Assembly (NCBI RefSeq): GCF_026151205.1
Contig: NC_087082.1
Location: forward strand, 3,810,001 to 3,874,000
Direction of reading: 5' to 3'
From: Bolinopsis microptera
Lineage: Eukaryota; Ctenophora; Tentaculata; Lobata; Bolinopsidae
Length of the DNA stretch: 64,000 nt
The position numbers and the translations under genes are program-made. The notes beneath the pieces were generated by a model. The model was not told the DNA's origin. It saw only the letters and a list, made by a program, of their open reading frames with translations, and made no database searches. Position 1 is the stretch's first letter. Every line of letters begins with the position of its first letter. Shown here piece after piece: positions 30,756-43,199 of the stretch.

Positions 30756-31528
30756 ATACTTTACCTGTTCATCAGATACAAAATGTCTTCCGGACAAGCA
30801 TAAACCTGGTTGCAGTTCAAATAAACCCTTTCATATCGACACAAAAAGGTCCTGACATGATAGAACATGTTCGAAAAATTCACGGCCATTATTTTGAAAA
30901 CAGTTCATCGACAGACATTTCAAAGATTCTGGCCGATCTCAGACATGCTAACATTACCTCTGATGATACAATTTTTGATGTAATTGATATAGGATACTAC
31001 GGCAACACACCTCTCTGTATATATAACATCTTTAAGATGCAAAACAGCTATCAATTGTACAAAGTCTTCTATTGCATAGCTGTATCTACTTTACTGATAG
31101 TAATTTCAGTAGCATACATCATCATTGTCATCGAAGCTAAACGTTCTCGTCGACGAGTTGGCCCAGACAATAATGACAACACAACCCAATTGGCTCTTAA
31201 AGTTTCTCTCATGATAATCTCCCAGTTAGTGAGCTGGGTGTCCTTCATGGCTGCTGTCATTCACTTCTCGTGGATCAGTAACAGTCCCCCTCCAGCCAAA
31301 ACATTTGAAATATTCGCTCTGGTTGTGATTCCAATCAACAGTCTTCTCAACCCGATATTTTACAGTGGTTTGTATAAAAGTATGACCTCTCTTGTTTGGA
31401 GAGTATGGAAGAAATTAACTCACTCTGTTGATAACGTTGCAACAAACGAAATTGAACTAAATGTCATGGCAAATATTCCGAATGTAAACGAACAATTAGC
31501 TCCTCTGCCAGAAGATCAGCCGACTTAA
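30756..31528 (+). pseudogene. 3' fragment of LDLa GPCR, copy 3
   Basis: Homology to the receptors begins abruptly at about 30756-30758, at the codon matching residue 570, and runs to the stop. It retains the long second extracellular loop and membrane segments 5-7, but has no signal peptide, LDLa modules or TM1-4. The open frame from its first methionine is 223 codons. One substitution turns the VQRNPF of the full genes into VQINPF. Upstream is gcttcggtctcgtata, which belongs to the end of the preceding 11.8-kb unit, so the fragment was made by the duplication breakpoint. Its tail (WRVWKK, IPNVNEQ) and 3' UTR are closer to receptor 4 than to receptor 2. It cannot encode a working receptor. 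Confidence 0.9.
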
Positions 31529-32667
31529 TCTAAGAAAAAATGCTTTCACCACCTCGCCCAGTCCCCTCTCTACTTCAAGTTATGTGCTTAATTGTCTGGT
31601 CAACCAGACATTGGATCAGTTTCATTTTCAAAAATGAAATTTAGTGATCTAAACGCTATTATAGCTACAATTTCTTTCTTCTGGTACATCCCATATGATT
31701 CTTAATCAAGCAAATAATTGAACGCCTTAATCATGACCGATGTTTTCCCTCCAGTATTACAGATTACAGCATTTGTAGTTTTCATGGGGTAAAAATTAAT
31801 CACATATCATCCTTGATTAGGAAAGAAGCATACTTTATATTTTTGCTATATTTGGGAGTACTGATCAATTTCCGGTTTTTAAAATAAATTTGTTACGCCA
31901 CTTTATCACATTGCTGAATGACTAATAATTTTTCAAATTTATTTCGAATCGTGTAATGCAACAGCTTTTTATAATCTTTTAACAGCTCGGTATTATTGTT
32001 TTTTCTCGAGTCAATTGATGATATTTAATTATTTGGGAGTTGGGACGATATGAGAGTCTCCGCTCAGTGTGGCTTCGTTTAAGCCTATTTTGAAGTCTCT
32101 ACAACATTTAGAAATAAAGAGTCAGTTGCGTCGTTGGGTCAATATGGGCGTGGCCCTCCTGGGTTTTCCCCACGGTAAAAAAATGTCTCCAACCGAAAAT
32201 CGTTTAATCATACCTTTGGCAAGGAGGAAGGTCTGTGCAAAGTCTTGTGAGTATCTGAAGATTTGCAGATTCGTTTCCATAAATGTCCATAAATGACTGG
32301 ACTAATAGGTTTGTACTTCTGAGTTGAAATAAGGGTGACAAGAGAAACTAAAGTCTAAACGCCCCGAATAGAAGACAAAGAGACTAAATATAACCGGAAC
32401 CGGTACATCGGTGACAATTCACCATTATACTGGCTTCCTTTCTCAAGATCAATCATATAAGTACCAGCGGAAAAGGTTTTGCCTTTTGAGTAGATGTCAC
32501 ACTTTGTTAGAGAGCTGCCTTTGCAGAAGTGCCAAACATATGGCTTTATCTCTGAGCGTCTTTCTCAGATAGTTAGATGGACGTACCCACCTGAGTCTAG
32601 TTATTGATATATTCCTGTGGCGAGTATATAACCTTTTTCTCGGTAAATAGACAACCGATCTGGGTCA
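31529..32667. other. Flank of receptor fragment 3
   Basis: Copy of 19715-20865 in the second tandem unit. The first roughly 150 bp resemble the receptor 4 flank more (ccagacattggatcag), and the remainder is almost identical to unit 1. No gene is supported. Confidence 0.6.
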
Positions 32668-33309
32668 CAGTGCTGGCAAGCACGACCGTTGCATTTATTG
32701 TGGGTATACTATGTTCCCCATTTACTATTATACCCCCTTTACTATTATACCCCCTTTACTATTATACCCCCTTTACTATTATACCCCCTTTGGTACACGT
32801 TACAAGCCTCTTTTGTGCACGCGAAGCGTGCACTCCGGCCGGAGGCGGCGGCAGGAGTTTTCCAGGCATTAAGACTCATCGGAAGTCGTTCAGCAGATTT
32901 ATTTTTAGTTCAAAACATTCTAATTTGATGTCAAAGATGACAGGAATAAAAAATAGTTATGTTGAGGTTTTTAAGAAATTTGCATAAAATACTCGCCAGC
33001 ACTGTTATACGAAATTCGGTAAAAAACCCAAAATTGCCATATTCAGGTGCCTTAAAAACCATGTTAAAATTGAGTTAGAGATCTGAAATTTTTCAGGCCG
33101 TCTAGACGTTGACCAAATCGACTGCAAAAAAAGTTTCAGGTTTCAGGAGCATCGGGAAATGGGTTTTCTAGAACCCTTGTTTTACGATAGATTGTCGTGA
33201 TACATACATATATATATGTACATATATTCAGGGACATACATATATTCAGGGATAGACGCTTTGCCAGTCAATTGTAGCTTGTATTTAAGTGTCCATAGAT
33301 TCAAAAGTA
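32668..33309 (+). repeat. R copy 3, left part
   Basis: Virtually identical to 20866-21507, including the 17-bp tandem repeat and gattcaaaagta at the Helitron boundary. This shared junction shows that the Helitron was already present when the unit duplicated. Confidence 0.8.
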
Positions 33310-36300
33310 TCAACTTAATAACACCAGAATGTGTGTGTGTGTGTCTGTTCGTGTGTAATTTCCGAACGGTTATACAAAAAAATGGTAAGAGTTACGGGAC
33401 TGGTTTTTTCGGTATAGTGTCGACAAAACTCTGACGAAGCCCATAAGCAAAATTTTTAAAAATCGGCCGGTGGTAAGTGGCTTAATTGATGGTTTTGTAC
33501 CATTAATGCAACATTATGGAGTGAGCCACTAAAATGGCTCACTTTTTCTTCCTCTTCGCTCTCTCTCTCTTCCATTACTGTAGCGTTGGTAATTAGGTTA
33601 GCCCCGCAAGTTATTATTAGGGGTGGAGGCACTGCTTGCGGTCTGTTTCAGAGTGTTTGGACTGTAGAAAGAGTTCATACTTTATTATGAGTGTGTGCTG
33701 CGGAGCTTATAAATTTAAACAAAAATGGAAAGCGGTTCAAGACGGGAGTGATGAGGTGAAATAGTCGTGGTACAGGCTGTACGGAGTACGGACCTTATGG
33801 TCATGGAATGTGGTGCCTAATAATGACTTAATTATCCACGAGAAAGAAGTTAAGTTTGAGTTTCGGCCCATTTCCGCAATATTCACTATCCAGTCTAAGT
33901 GAGAATACTATTCACGTGCAATGATTACAAATACTCCAGCCGAACACAGTCGGGGACAGGGGAGAACTGCAGACCTGTATATATTGTGATGTAATTATTA
34001 AGGGGGTGTGTTGAAAAGGTGCTAAATATTGCTTGATACGTTGATTGAGTTTGCCCCCTTTCTTCAAGATTCTTTAGCCACTCGATGTGGTCCTAATATT
34101 CACGTGATCAATTCTATCCAATGATTGCAAATACTCCAGCCGCTAGCAGAAATTTGTTTGTAGTTTCACAATTTTCACAGTTGGATTTGTTTCGCTAGCA
34201 ATTTCACGAATTTATCTTTGCCGCTTGATAGATTTATTGCAGGCTAATGCCTGCAGAAAATAACGGCAGGGGTAGGGGAAGAAGACGTCGTGGTAGAACT
34301 ACTTTTAGTTCAGCAGCTAGAAGACGTAATCAACGTCGTGACAGACTAGCTAATGAGGCAGTAGAGGAAGCACAGCAGAGAAGAGAGCAAGACCGGTTGC
34401 GTCACACTCCAGAACCACGTATCACATTTATGATGAGTAGTAGTAATCGAGCTAGAGTTTTAGAAGCTTTGACTGATGTGTCTGATGCAGCCAGAACAGC
34501 CATGGACGAGAACATCCAAGAGTTTATGACACATCGGAGCTTATATATGTCAGAGGAGCAGATTATAGAGATGGATCGCACAGTGGCCAGACTGAGGGAA
34601 TCACAGGCACGAGCAGAGATGACTCCTGAGCAACGGGCTGCCGCTAATGAGGCCGACAGATTACGGATATCACAGGCACGAGCAGAGATGACTGATGAGC
34701 AACGGGCTGCTGCTTATGAGGCCGACAGATTACGAACATCACAGGCACGAGCAGAGATGACTGATGAGCAACGGGCTGCCGCCAATGAGGCCAACAGATT
34801 ACGAACATCACAGGCACGAGCAGAGATGACTGATGAGCAACTGGCTGCCGCTAATGAGGCCAACAGATTACAAACATCACAGGCACGAGCAGAGATGACT
34901 GATGAGGAGAGAGAGGCTGAGAGGGCCCGTAATAGGGCACGCCTTGCTGCTGAAAGAGACAGAGCCCGGAGACAACTTGGTGATGCTGTTGCACGCTCTT
35001 GGCCAGACCAAACTCCTCAACCACTTCTATTGGGGCTACGTGATCGTCCCTGTCCGTACAACTGTAACGCCTTAAGATTTGAAAAGGAACTTAGTGGTGT
35101 ACATGCTAGCTTATGTTGTAATAGGGGTAGGGTTAAACTTGAAGATTGCCAGAAACTTTGTCCGTATCCCGATGAAATGAAATATTTGTTAATGGGTGAT
35201 CATCCTAACAGTAGTAACTTTTTTGAATACATTAGACGATATAATTCAGCTCTCGGATTTGCAAGTTTGGGAGCTAACACCACACCTCCTCCTGGATACG
35301 GACCGTACTGCTTTAGGATTCATGGTGCTGTTTATCATAGATCTGGCTTATTGCACCCTGAGGCCATTAATGAATCGAGAAGGTACGGTCAGATTTACAT
35401 CCTTGAAGGCGATGGAGCATTACAAGCAAGACTGAATAATAATGAAAGTACGTTACGTCATGTCATGTTGCTATTACAGAATAACCTTACTTTATGCAAC
35501 CCGTATGCTGCTGCGTACAAGAACCTCAATACGCGTGAGCAAGAGGAGATGCAACTCGCGGGAGTTGAGAACAGAGAGCCTAAAAATATTGGTATGAGAT
35601 TTAGTGCAGGTCCTGACAGGAGGAGGTACAATGCTCCAACTCACAATGACGTAGCGGCTGTGTTTGTAGGGGAGGACGGTGTTCCTGGCAAGCAAGAATT
35701 TTATGTTTATCCTAAATCGTCGGATACATTACACAAAATTTGTGGTCCACTGTATAGTATGAGAAGTAGAGATTATCTAACTGAACCGGTTGAGAACGTA
35801 AATTTAAATGAGCTTCATGAAATGACACCTCCCGGTTTTCCATTACATGACTTACAATTAAAAGTAAATTGTAATGTTAGATTGCTTAAGGGATTAGACA
35901 GTTATCCGGACGTTCCTGTAGGCTCACGTTTAAAAGTTACTGAAGTAAACCAAGTTCACGGGTACATAGTTTGTACCTATGCTGGCCGTTCTTTGACTGT
36001 AAGTAAAACTGATTTCGTAACATCATACCAAAATTCCACAGTCATACGACATCAGTTGCCGGTTAAGTTAGAAACATATTTAGAAAATATTTCGGCACTT
36101 AATGCTAATTTGGACCCATTAGTCTATCCCATATTGTTCCCGAAAGGTGAGAAAGGCTGGCACTCCGAAATGAAACTAAATGACAAGGCTAGGGTATCAC
36201 AAAAGATGTTTTATTCGTATAGGATTGCTTACAGAAATGAGCCTTTCTCGCCATTGCATTTTGGTCGCAAACTCTTTCAACAGTACTGTGTCGATTGTTG

Positions 36301-39300
36301 GGTTAGAACCGAGGCCAATAGGTTGAAATATATTAATGACAATCAAACGAAGCTACGTGCTGACCTATATTTTGGCCTCATGGATCACCTTGAAAGTGAA
36401 AACATTGACCCCGGCCAACAACCGCAGCCTGGCCGTCCCAAAATTCTAGCATCGTCCTTTACAGCCGGGCCACGATATATGAAACAAAACTATGAAGATG
36501 CGATGGCTATGGTGACTGAATACGGGAAACCAGACTTCTTTACCACTTACACATGTAACCCTAAGCACCCTGATATTGACAATAACCTTGGCAATGACCC
36601 AAATAGAAACACACATCGTCCAAAATTAACTGCATCGGATAGGCCCGATGTAGTAGCTGCCGTTTTTAAATTACACTTAGAAGCATTAAAAGTTGATCTT
36701 AAGAAAATGTTTGGTAAACAATTAGCTAACATCCATGTAATAGAATATCAGAAACGTGGCTTGCCTCATGCGCATATCCTTATTTGGTTGGTGAACGAGG
36801 CAAAAGTTAGAACAGTAGAGGAGTTAGATAGCTTGATTAGTGCTGAAATTCCTGATCCTAATGTATTTCCACGATTGCACGAAATAGTAACTTCGTGTAT
36901 GCTACACGGCCCTTGCGGTTTGGTGAAACCTAACGCATCATGTATGGAAAATGGTAAATGCACAAAGAAGTTTCCTAAAGATTTCCAAGAGGAAACGGTC
37001 ATGGATGTTAATGGATACCCATTGTATAAACGCCCAAACAACGGTAGGATGGTGATGAAAAATGGTGTACCGCTTGACAATAGATACGTAGTACCGTACT
37101 GTCCTTACTTATCACTGAAGTATAATGCCCACATCAACGTAGAAGCCTGTACATCCATAAAATCTATTAAGTACATTTTCAAGTATGTTTACAAAGGTCA
37201 TGACTGTGCGAGAATTGAGACAACTGAAAGAGATCCCACCTCTCGGGACGAGATTAAGAAATACATTGATACCAGATACGTGAGTGCACCGGAGAGTGTG
37301 TGGAGACTCAGTGGATTTGATGTGTGCGATAAGAGCCACACTGTTGTGAGATTAGACATACACGAACACCTCCATCAGAGTGTCACTTTTAGAGAGGGTG
37401 CTGATATTGATGGGGTGTTGGAGCGAGATCACAGTACGAAGTTGACAGCTTGGTTTGATTTGAATGAGAGAGATCCTGAGGCACGACAGTATTTGTATAA
37501 TGAGATACCTAAGCACTATAGGTGGGACCAGAAAAACAAGAAGTGGATTAAACGAGTGAAGTCGGGTGCTGCGGTGATAGCAAGAATCTACAGTGTAGGT
37601 CCCAGGCAGCGAGAGAAATTTTACTTGAGAATGTTACTGCTTCATGTGCGCGGTGCGAGGTCGTTTCGTGAGATGAAAGTGTACGATGATGTGAGGTATG
37701 ATACGTATGAGGAGGTGTGTCGTGAGAGAGGTCTGTTAACTGATGACACAGAGTGGAAGAGAACACTGGAGGAAGCGTGTGGGATAGCTACGTGTAGGCA
37801 GATAAGAGAGCTTTTTGTGACGATATTAGGCTGTTGTGAGCCGAGTAATCCTAGAGAACTGTGGGATGACTTCCAGGAACAGATGTATGAGGACTATGTG
37901 AATATCCATAATTTACCTCCTGATAGGGCGGTACATTATGCCCTTAGAGACATCAATCATTCACTGCTTGCAAATTACCGTGTTTCTGTCACAACTTTTA
38001 ATATAGACTTACTCGAAAACTGGGAAGATTTGCCCTCACTTGACGAGGCTGAGCACGACTATATAGATGTTGCTGCTGAGGCTGATAGATTTGACACCAT
38101 GTATAGTCGACTTAATGATGAACAAAGGTTTATAGTAGATTCAATTATTCACGAACTTACACTGCATGGTTCAGCACCTAGCTCCGACAGGGTACGTGCC
38201 TATTTCATAGACGCTCCTGGTGGTACCGGTAAAACGTTTGTCTTTAACACTCTTATTGCAAAAGCACTTGCATTGGACCATAAAGTATCCTCTTGTGCCT
38301 GGACCGGGATAGCTGGTAATCTGCTTAGATTCGGCCGCACTGTCCACAGTTTATTCAAGCTTCCAGTCCCAATCCTTGAAACGTCGACTTGCAATATAAC
38401 ACCTTCATCAAAGCAAGCTGCTTTTATAAGATCTTTAAGTGTAATCTTTATCGACGAGGCGTCCATGATACCAAAACATGCTCTCTCAGCTATTGATTTA
38501 ATGCTCAGGGACATAACAAACAACACAGTTCCATTTGGAGGTAAACTTTTGCTTTTTGCTGGGGACTTTCGACAAACATTACCGGTTACCCCTAGAGCAC
38601 AGCCTGCTGGAATATTGGAAAACTGTATAAACAGATCACCTTTATGGGAGCACATTACTCAATTACAGTTGACACAGAACATGCGTGCGAGGCCTGGAGA
38701 GCGTGAGTTTTGTGAATGGTTGATTAAATTAGGTGATGGGAAACTTAGGTCGGACCTCCCCGATGCTTTACCCAGTCAAATCGATATACCTGATCAATGT
38801 AACATAACATCCGGTGTAGTAGACGCTATCTATCCTGATTTTAACGTAGATAGATCTAAGAGCATTATATTGACACCGAAAAACGTTGATACACATGTCA
38901 TTAACAGGGACACTTTAGCTAAATTTAAACCTGAGGAACAGAGTAGGTCGTACTTTAGTTCAAATGTATATGTTGAGGATGAGGGTAATGAGGTAAATAA
39001 CATGTCTGTTGAGTTTCTACACTCTCTAACACCTAGCGGCTTGCCTTTGCATGAACTTGAGCTGAAAATTGGGTGCCCAATCATGCTTCTAAGGAATTTG
39101 GATGTCAAGAACGGTCTATGTAATGGCACAAGGCTTATTGTTAGGCATTTGGGCGATAGGTGCATAGCAGCGGACATAATATCCGGATCTGAGGCTTCAA
39201 TAGGACGTCAAGTATTGATACCCCGCGTGAAACTGATCACGTCTGATATAACAATACCGTTCAAGTTCCAACGGACCCAGTATCCGGTCCGCCTGGCGTA

Positions 39301-40592
39301 CTGCATGACCATCAATAAGAGCCAAGGCCAAACATTCAACAAAGTAGGACTGTATTTACCTCAACCCGTGTTCTCACATGGCCAACTGTATGTAGGCTTT
39401 TCGAGGGGTAAATGTTTTGAAGACATTTATCTGCAATTGAAAAATACTGTATTTCAATACACAACCGAAAATCAGGCAGTTACAGTTAACGTTGTATTCG
39501 AGGTTAAATAGCTTTTCTCTTTATATGCACTTTTAGCTCATGGAATGAGGGGTGACAGTTGCTTTTTGCCAGTTACTCTCATTAATTTTATAACACAGTA
39601 GCAATAAACAGTAGCAAATAACAGTAATTTACTATTATTTATTAACAATTATACAATGAGAGGTGACAGTTGCTTTTTGCCAGTTACTCTCATTAATTCT
39701 ATAACACCGTAGCAATGAACAGTAGCAAATAACAGTAATTTACTATTATATATTTTAACAATTATACAATGAGAGGTGACAGTTGCTTTTTGCCAGTTAC
39801 TGATCTCATTAATTTTATAACACAGTAGCAATAAACAGTTGAGATTTAACGTCGCAGAACATATTTTGTACCATATTACTGTACCGCATAACTGAGCTAT
39901 AAGCTGGAACTGGTGTAGATCCTTGGCTTTCAGAAATAGAATTTGATAAAAGGGGAATTGCAATTCCTGCTTCGTTTCTGTTTCCAAAGCCTATGGTAAC
40001 TATTGGGCTGAGTATCATAAATAAATTTATATATATATCACCGAACTAAAAATGCATGGATGAGATTTATATTTTACTTTTATGTTTGAGACTATTTAAG
40101 TTTGCACCAGAGTTTGCGCCAGAGTTAGCACCAGCCTCAGACTTTGATACAAATTAAACAATTTAATAAACATTTGGTTGGGAGGGGAGGAAGTTGACTG
40201 GAAGGACAGATCAATTTACATACAAAACGACTACTGCTCGAGGAGCACATTCCTTTTAGTGCCACTCAAATTTCGACGAGGCCAGTACGACATAAATTTC
40301 AAATCTACATATGTTTCCTGATTATTTGCATCAAAAATTCGACGATAATTTTTTAAAACAGGCAGGCTAGAAGGAGTGTAAACGACGGCTCAGAATCCCA
40401 ACGGCTGAGACTAATAGTATTTATCTTTCATATAAACCTATATTTTTTGATTTAAGTTAAATACTATTGGATACGTGAGGGCACTCCGAATAAAATTGCT
40501 CACCTAATGCGGATTTTGACTAAGCGGGTTAATACTCCTACCCTTTTTTAACTGCGGCAGTGAAATCCCGGCCGAAGGCCGGGTTACACTAG
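33310..40592 (+). mobile_element. Autonomous Helitron, copy 2 (complete)
   Basis: Same TC start, CCCGGCC hairpin and CTAG end as copy 1, and the same flanking R sequence on both sides, so it is the duplicated form of that insertion. Length 7283 bp: the one difference I noticed is one A fewer in the poly-A run near 33375. Confidence 0.95.
34247..39511 (+). CDS. Helitron RepHel protein, copy 2
   Basis: The translation is identical over 1754 residues to the product at 22446-27710, including the HUH histidines, the tyrosine motif and the Walker A and B residues. Intact and presumably functional. Identity with copy 1 is explained by segmental duplication. Confidence 0.95.
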   Translation: MPAENNGRGRGRRRRGRTTFSSAARRRNQRRDRLANEAVEEAQQRREQDRLRHTPEPRITFMMSSSNRARVLEALTDVSDAARTAMDENIQEFMTHRSLYMSEEQIIEMDRTVARLRESQARAEMTPEQRAAANEADRLRISQARAEMTDEQRAAAYEADRLRTSQARAEMTDEQRAAANEANRLRTSQARAEMTDEQLAAANEANRLQTSQARAEMTDEEREAERARNRARLAAERDRARRQLGDAVARSWPDQTPQPLLLGLRDRPCPYNCNALRFEKELSGVHASLCCNRGRVKLEDCQKLCPYPDEMKYLLMGDHPNSSNFFEYIRRYNSALGFASLGANTTPPPGYGPYCFRIHGAVYHRSGLLHPEAINESRRYGQIYILEGDGALQARLNNNESTLRHVMLLLQNNLTLCNPYAAAYKNLNTREQEEMQLAGVENREPKNIGMRFSAGPDRRRYNAPTHNDVAAVFVGEDGVPGKQEFYVYPKSSDTLHKICGPLYSMRSRDYLTEPVENVNLNELHEMTPPGFPLHDLQLKVNCNVRLLKGLDSYPDVPVGSRLKVTEVNQVHGYIVCTYAGRSLTVSKTDFVTSYQNSTVIRHQLPVKLETYLENISALNANLDPLVYPILFPKGEKGWHSEMKLNDKARVSQKMFYSYRIAYRNEPFSPLHFGRKLFQQYCVDCWVRTEANRLKYINDNQTKLRADLYFGLMDHLESENIDPGQQPQPGRPKILASSFTAGPRYMKQNYEDAMAMVTEYGKPDFFTTYTCNPKHPDIDNNLGNDPNRNTHRPKLTASDRPDVVAAVFKLHLEALKVDLKKMFGKQLANIHVIEYQKRGLPHAHILIWLVNEAKVRTVEELDSLISAEIPDPNVFPRLHEIVTSCMLHGPCGLVKPNASCMENGKCTKKFPKDFQEETVMDVNGYPLYKRPNNGRMVMKNGVPLDNRYVVPYCPYLSLKYNAHINVEACTSIKSIKYIFKYVYKGHDCARIETTERDPTSRDEIKKYIDTRYVSAPESVWRLSGFDVCDKSHTVVRLDIHEHLHQSVTFREGADIDGVLERDHSTKLTAWFDLNERDPEARQYLYNEIPKHYRWDQKNKKWIKRVKSGAAVIARIYSVGPRQREKFYLRMLLLHVRGARSFREMKVYDDVRYDTYEEVCRERGLLTDDTEWKRTLEEACGIATCRQIRELFVTILGCCEPSNPRELWDDFQEQMYEDYVNIHNLPPDRAVHYALRDINHSLLANYRVSVTTFNIDLLENWEDLPSLDEAEHDYIDVAAEADRFDTMYSRLNDEQRFIVDSIIHELTLHGSAPSSDRVRAYFIDAPGGTGKTFVFNTLIAKALALDHKVSSCAWTGIAGNLLRFGRTVHSLFKLPVPILETSTCNITPSSKQAAFIRSLSVIFIDEASMIPKHALSAIDLMLRDITNNTVPFGGKLLLFAGDFRQTLPVTPRAQPAGILENCINRSPLWEHITQLQLTQNMRARPGEREFCEWLIKLGDGKLRSDLPDALPSQIDIPDQCNITSGVVDAIYPDFNVDRSKSIILTPKNVDTHVINRDTLAKFKPEEQSRSYFSSNVYVEDEGNEVNNMSVEFLHSLTPSGLPLHELELKIGCPIMLLRNLDVKNGLCNGTRLIVRHLGDRCIAADIISGSEASIGRQVLIPRVKLITSDITIPFKFQRTQYPVRLAYCMTINKSQGQTFNKVGLYLPQPVFSHGQLYVGFSRGKCFEDIYLQLKNTVFQYTTENQAVTVNVVFEVK

Positions 40593-41550
40593 TAAAAGAT
40601 AAAGCCATTTCCGACCACAGTTCTTGCAAATAATTGTTTACACTTTAGTTTACATTGTATAAACAAATTATTTGACGTCATGAACACCCCTTGATGACGT
40701 CATCAAGTTAACCGTTTTTAAAACTTGATTTTTGGCAAAGTAATAACTTTTAAAATTAATTTTAAACCATTAAGGAGTAATTTTATTCAAACTCTGAGGA
40801 AATTTTTACCTTAGATAATTGTTCAAGCATTCTGAAAATCTACCGGAAAGTTTTTTTAGCTTGCTCCTTCATAAAGATATTCGTCATTGAAGTTTGTGCT
40901 TTTTTGAAGAATTATTTTATAAAAACGTCAATTTTGCGATTTAGTATTCTCTGGTGTTGGGCCATGCCTTGGGTTGTGGAGCTTAGTTCTGCTTCCTATA
41001 GGTATAAATTGTGCATTAGGCTAGTTTTGAAGTTGAAAATCGAAAAGTTGCACGCGTGGGGACACGCCCAAATTGATAGAAAATTTCTAAAATCACTGAA
41101 AATTTCTGTTTTCGTCATTTTCTGTCAACTTTAGAGTGCCGTTGTGATTACAGTTCTTCTTGGAATACTTTGAAACTTTGCATGCTTATGAAGCTATATA
41201 TAAAACAATTACATTTAAAAATTTACGGCGATTCAATATTGAAGCGCACGCAACGTCCGCTCAAAGTTTGCACGTGCGAAAGGTGAGAATTTTGCTCATT
41301 CGTGATTTCCAACAAATTCTGCTTTGCCACGACAGTTTAATGTCATTATATATGAATTTAATGCCAACTTGAATGAGTATTAAGTGGCATATTCAGTCAG
41401 TGATCGACCGATTTGCTTCCCTAAACACAAGGAAATGTTTTTAAAGGAAAAATTTCGAAATCGTTGAAACTTCCTCCTTATTAATGAAGATATCAGTTTA
41501 TATTTCGACTTGATAAAGTACCCTGACATTATAATCAAAAAGAGATGATA
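40593..41550 (+). repeat. R copy 3, right part
   Basis: Copy of 28792-29749 with a few substitutions (for example caaactctgagg for caaaatctgagg, gctcattcgtg for gctcagtcgtg). No gene. Confidence 0.75.
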
Positions 41551-42071
41551 TTTTACCAAAACCCATAATCATGGGTAGAGTGGACCGCTGCCAGTGTCTC
41601 TCTTTCCCAAACAAAAGGAAATGATATTAATTTGATTGACCGTTCTCAAATGCAAAATGATACCGAGAATGAAATCGGTCGCTCGCTTTTCCCATTCATT
41701 TACAATTGTAATAGATTAAGAAGAACTACCCAAAGGCAGCTGTACTCGGCAATCAGCAATGAAGATTCAATAAACTTCAGCTTGTTCAATTAGTAATAAC
41801 TACCACCCTTGTCCCTTACCCCGAAATACTAGGTATCGACCCGAACGCAACCCAAAGAGATTTTTACAGCATCTGATTGACGTAATCAATCGAAACTTAT
41901 TTATACAATTCGTAAGCCGTGAATGAATGGGAAAAGCGAGCGACCGATTTCATTCTCGGTATCATTTTGCATTTGAGAACGGTCAATCAAATTAATATCA
42001 TTTCCTTTTGTTTGGGAAAGAGAGACACTGGCAGCGGTCCACTCTACCCATGATTATGGGTTTTGGTAAAA
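41551..42071. repeat. Foldback element, second unit
   Basis: Copy of 29750-30270 with at least one substitution in the loop (aattcgtaag for aatttgtaag). The arms of about 149 bp are preserved. Confidence 0.85.
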
Positions 42072-42099
42072 TAAATAATATAAAAATAAGGTTCTCAAC

Positions 42100-42476
42100 C
42101 GTTCCTACTAAATCGCTCGCCCAAATTTTAAGAAAATTCTTGTGAAAAGGCCCTTTGGGAATGAAAGTGATCGGAATCGGTGTATTTTTGGACGCTGATT
42201 CCGAATCACCCCCCATGACATAGGGTTAAAATGCTTCCCTGGAGAGTTATGGGCAAAAAAACCGTTTTGGTCACGTGACAGGCTAGTAAAATACGAATTC
42301 GATTGTTTAGGGCTCGTGTTAGGGTTAGGGTTGTGGTAAGGGTTATGGTTAGCTTCGGGGTTATGGTTAGGGTTAGGGTTGGGATAAGGGTTTATGTAAA
42401 AACCGTTTTGTACGGCTGCAAAACCATAAAAACCAAAGTCACGTGAAATTTTTGGGCGAGTGAATTAGTAAAAGCC
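42100..42476. mobile_element. 377-bp inverted-repeat element, second unit
   Basis: Same element and same gttctcaac target duplications (42091-42099, 42477-42485) as at 30299-30675, with a few substitutions. It was carried along in the tandem duplication rather than inserted independently. Confidence 0.75.
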
Positions 42477-42485
42477 GTTCTCAAC

Positions 42486-43199
42486 AGGTAGTGTGTGGTG
42501 AGGTCAAATCTTTAAACATAAAAAAGGCGCTATTTCAATTCGCTTCGGTCTCGTATATAATTATAAGTTCACCTTCATTACTAATACTATTACTATTAGC
42601 AGATTAAGTGAGAGTACTTTAAATTTTTTGAAACATTTTCTATTTTCATAAAAACCGAGTGACCATTTTTGAAAATCAAATTATAACTTAAATTTATCAC
42701 ATTACTGAGAAATCACAAACCATGATCAATTGCTTTTTCAAATTCATTTCGAATTGTGTAATGCAACAGCTATAAGTATAAATAATATATCAGCAGCTCG
42801 ATATTCATACACGTGCAGCAGCGAAACAATTATTTACAGATATTGATAAGAATCGATCAATGTCGCTTACTAGCAAATGTTAAAAACAAAAGAAGCTCTG
42901 TCGCTGACTATATTATATGAAAATTTCGGTGATATCGGACTCGCTTCTTTGCAAAAAATCTATTGTCTTTCAATTCATTGCTATGCATCGATCAACCGCC
43001 TTTATCTGATTTGTGAATTTCAATAACTGAATAAGAAGGTCATGTGACCCAGCGCGCGGCCAGCATCACTATATAGCGAGGTGGCGGCGAGCAGGTTGGT
43101 AGCTCAAGTCAGTCATTTTACCAAACTGAGCTGTTTGGTAATACTAATATGATATCTTGAATACTTTATTTACGCTGTGCACCTGTGTATTACTATTTG
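42486..43199. other. Flank paralogous to 12045-12719, no gene
   Basis: After gcttcggtctcgtatata (about 42541-42558), where unit 1 instead jumps into receptor 3, this sequence continues through a block shared with 12130-12719. It includes the TATA-like ctatatag at about 43073 and agtcagtcat after it. No open frame is supported. Confidence 0.5.
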
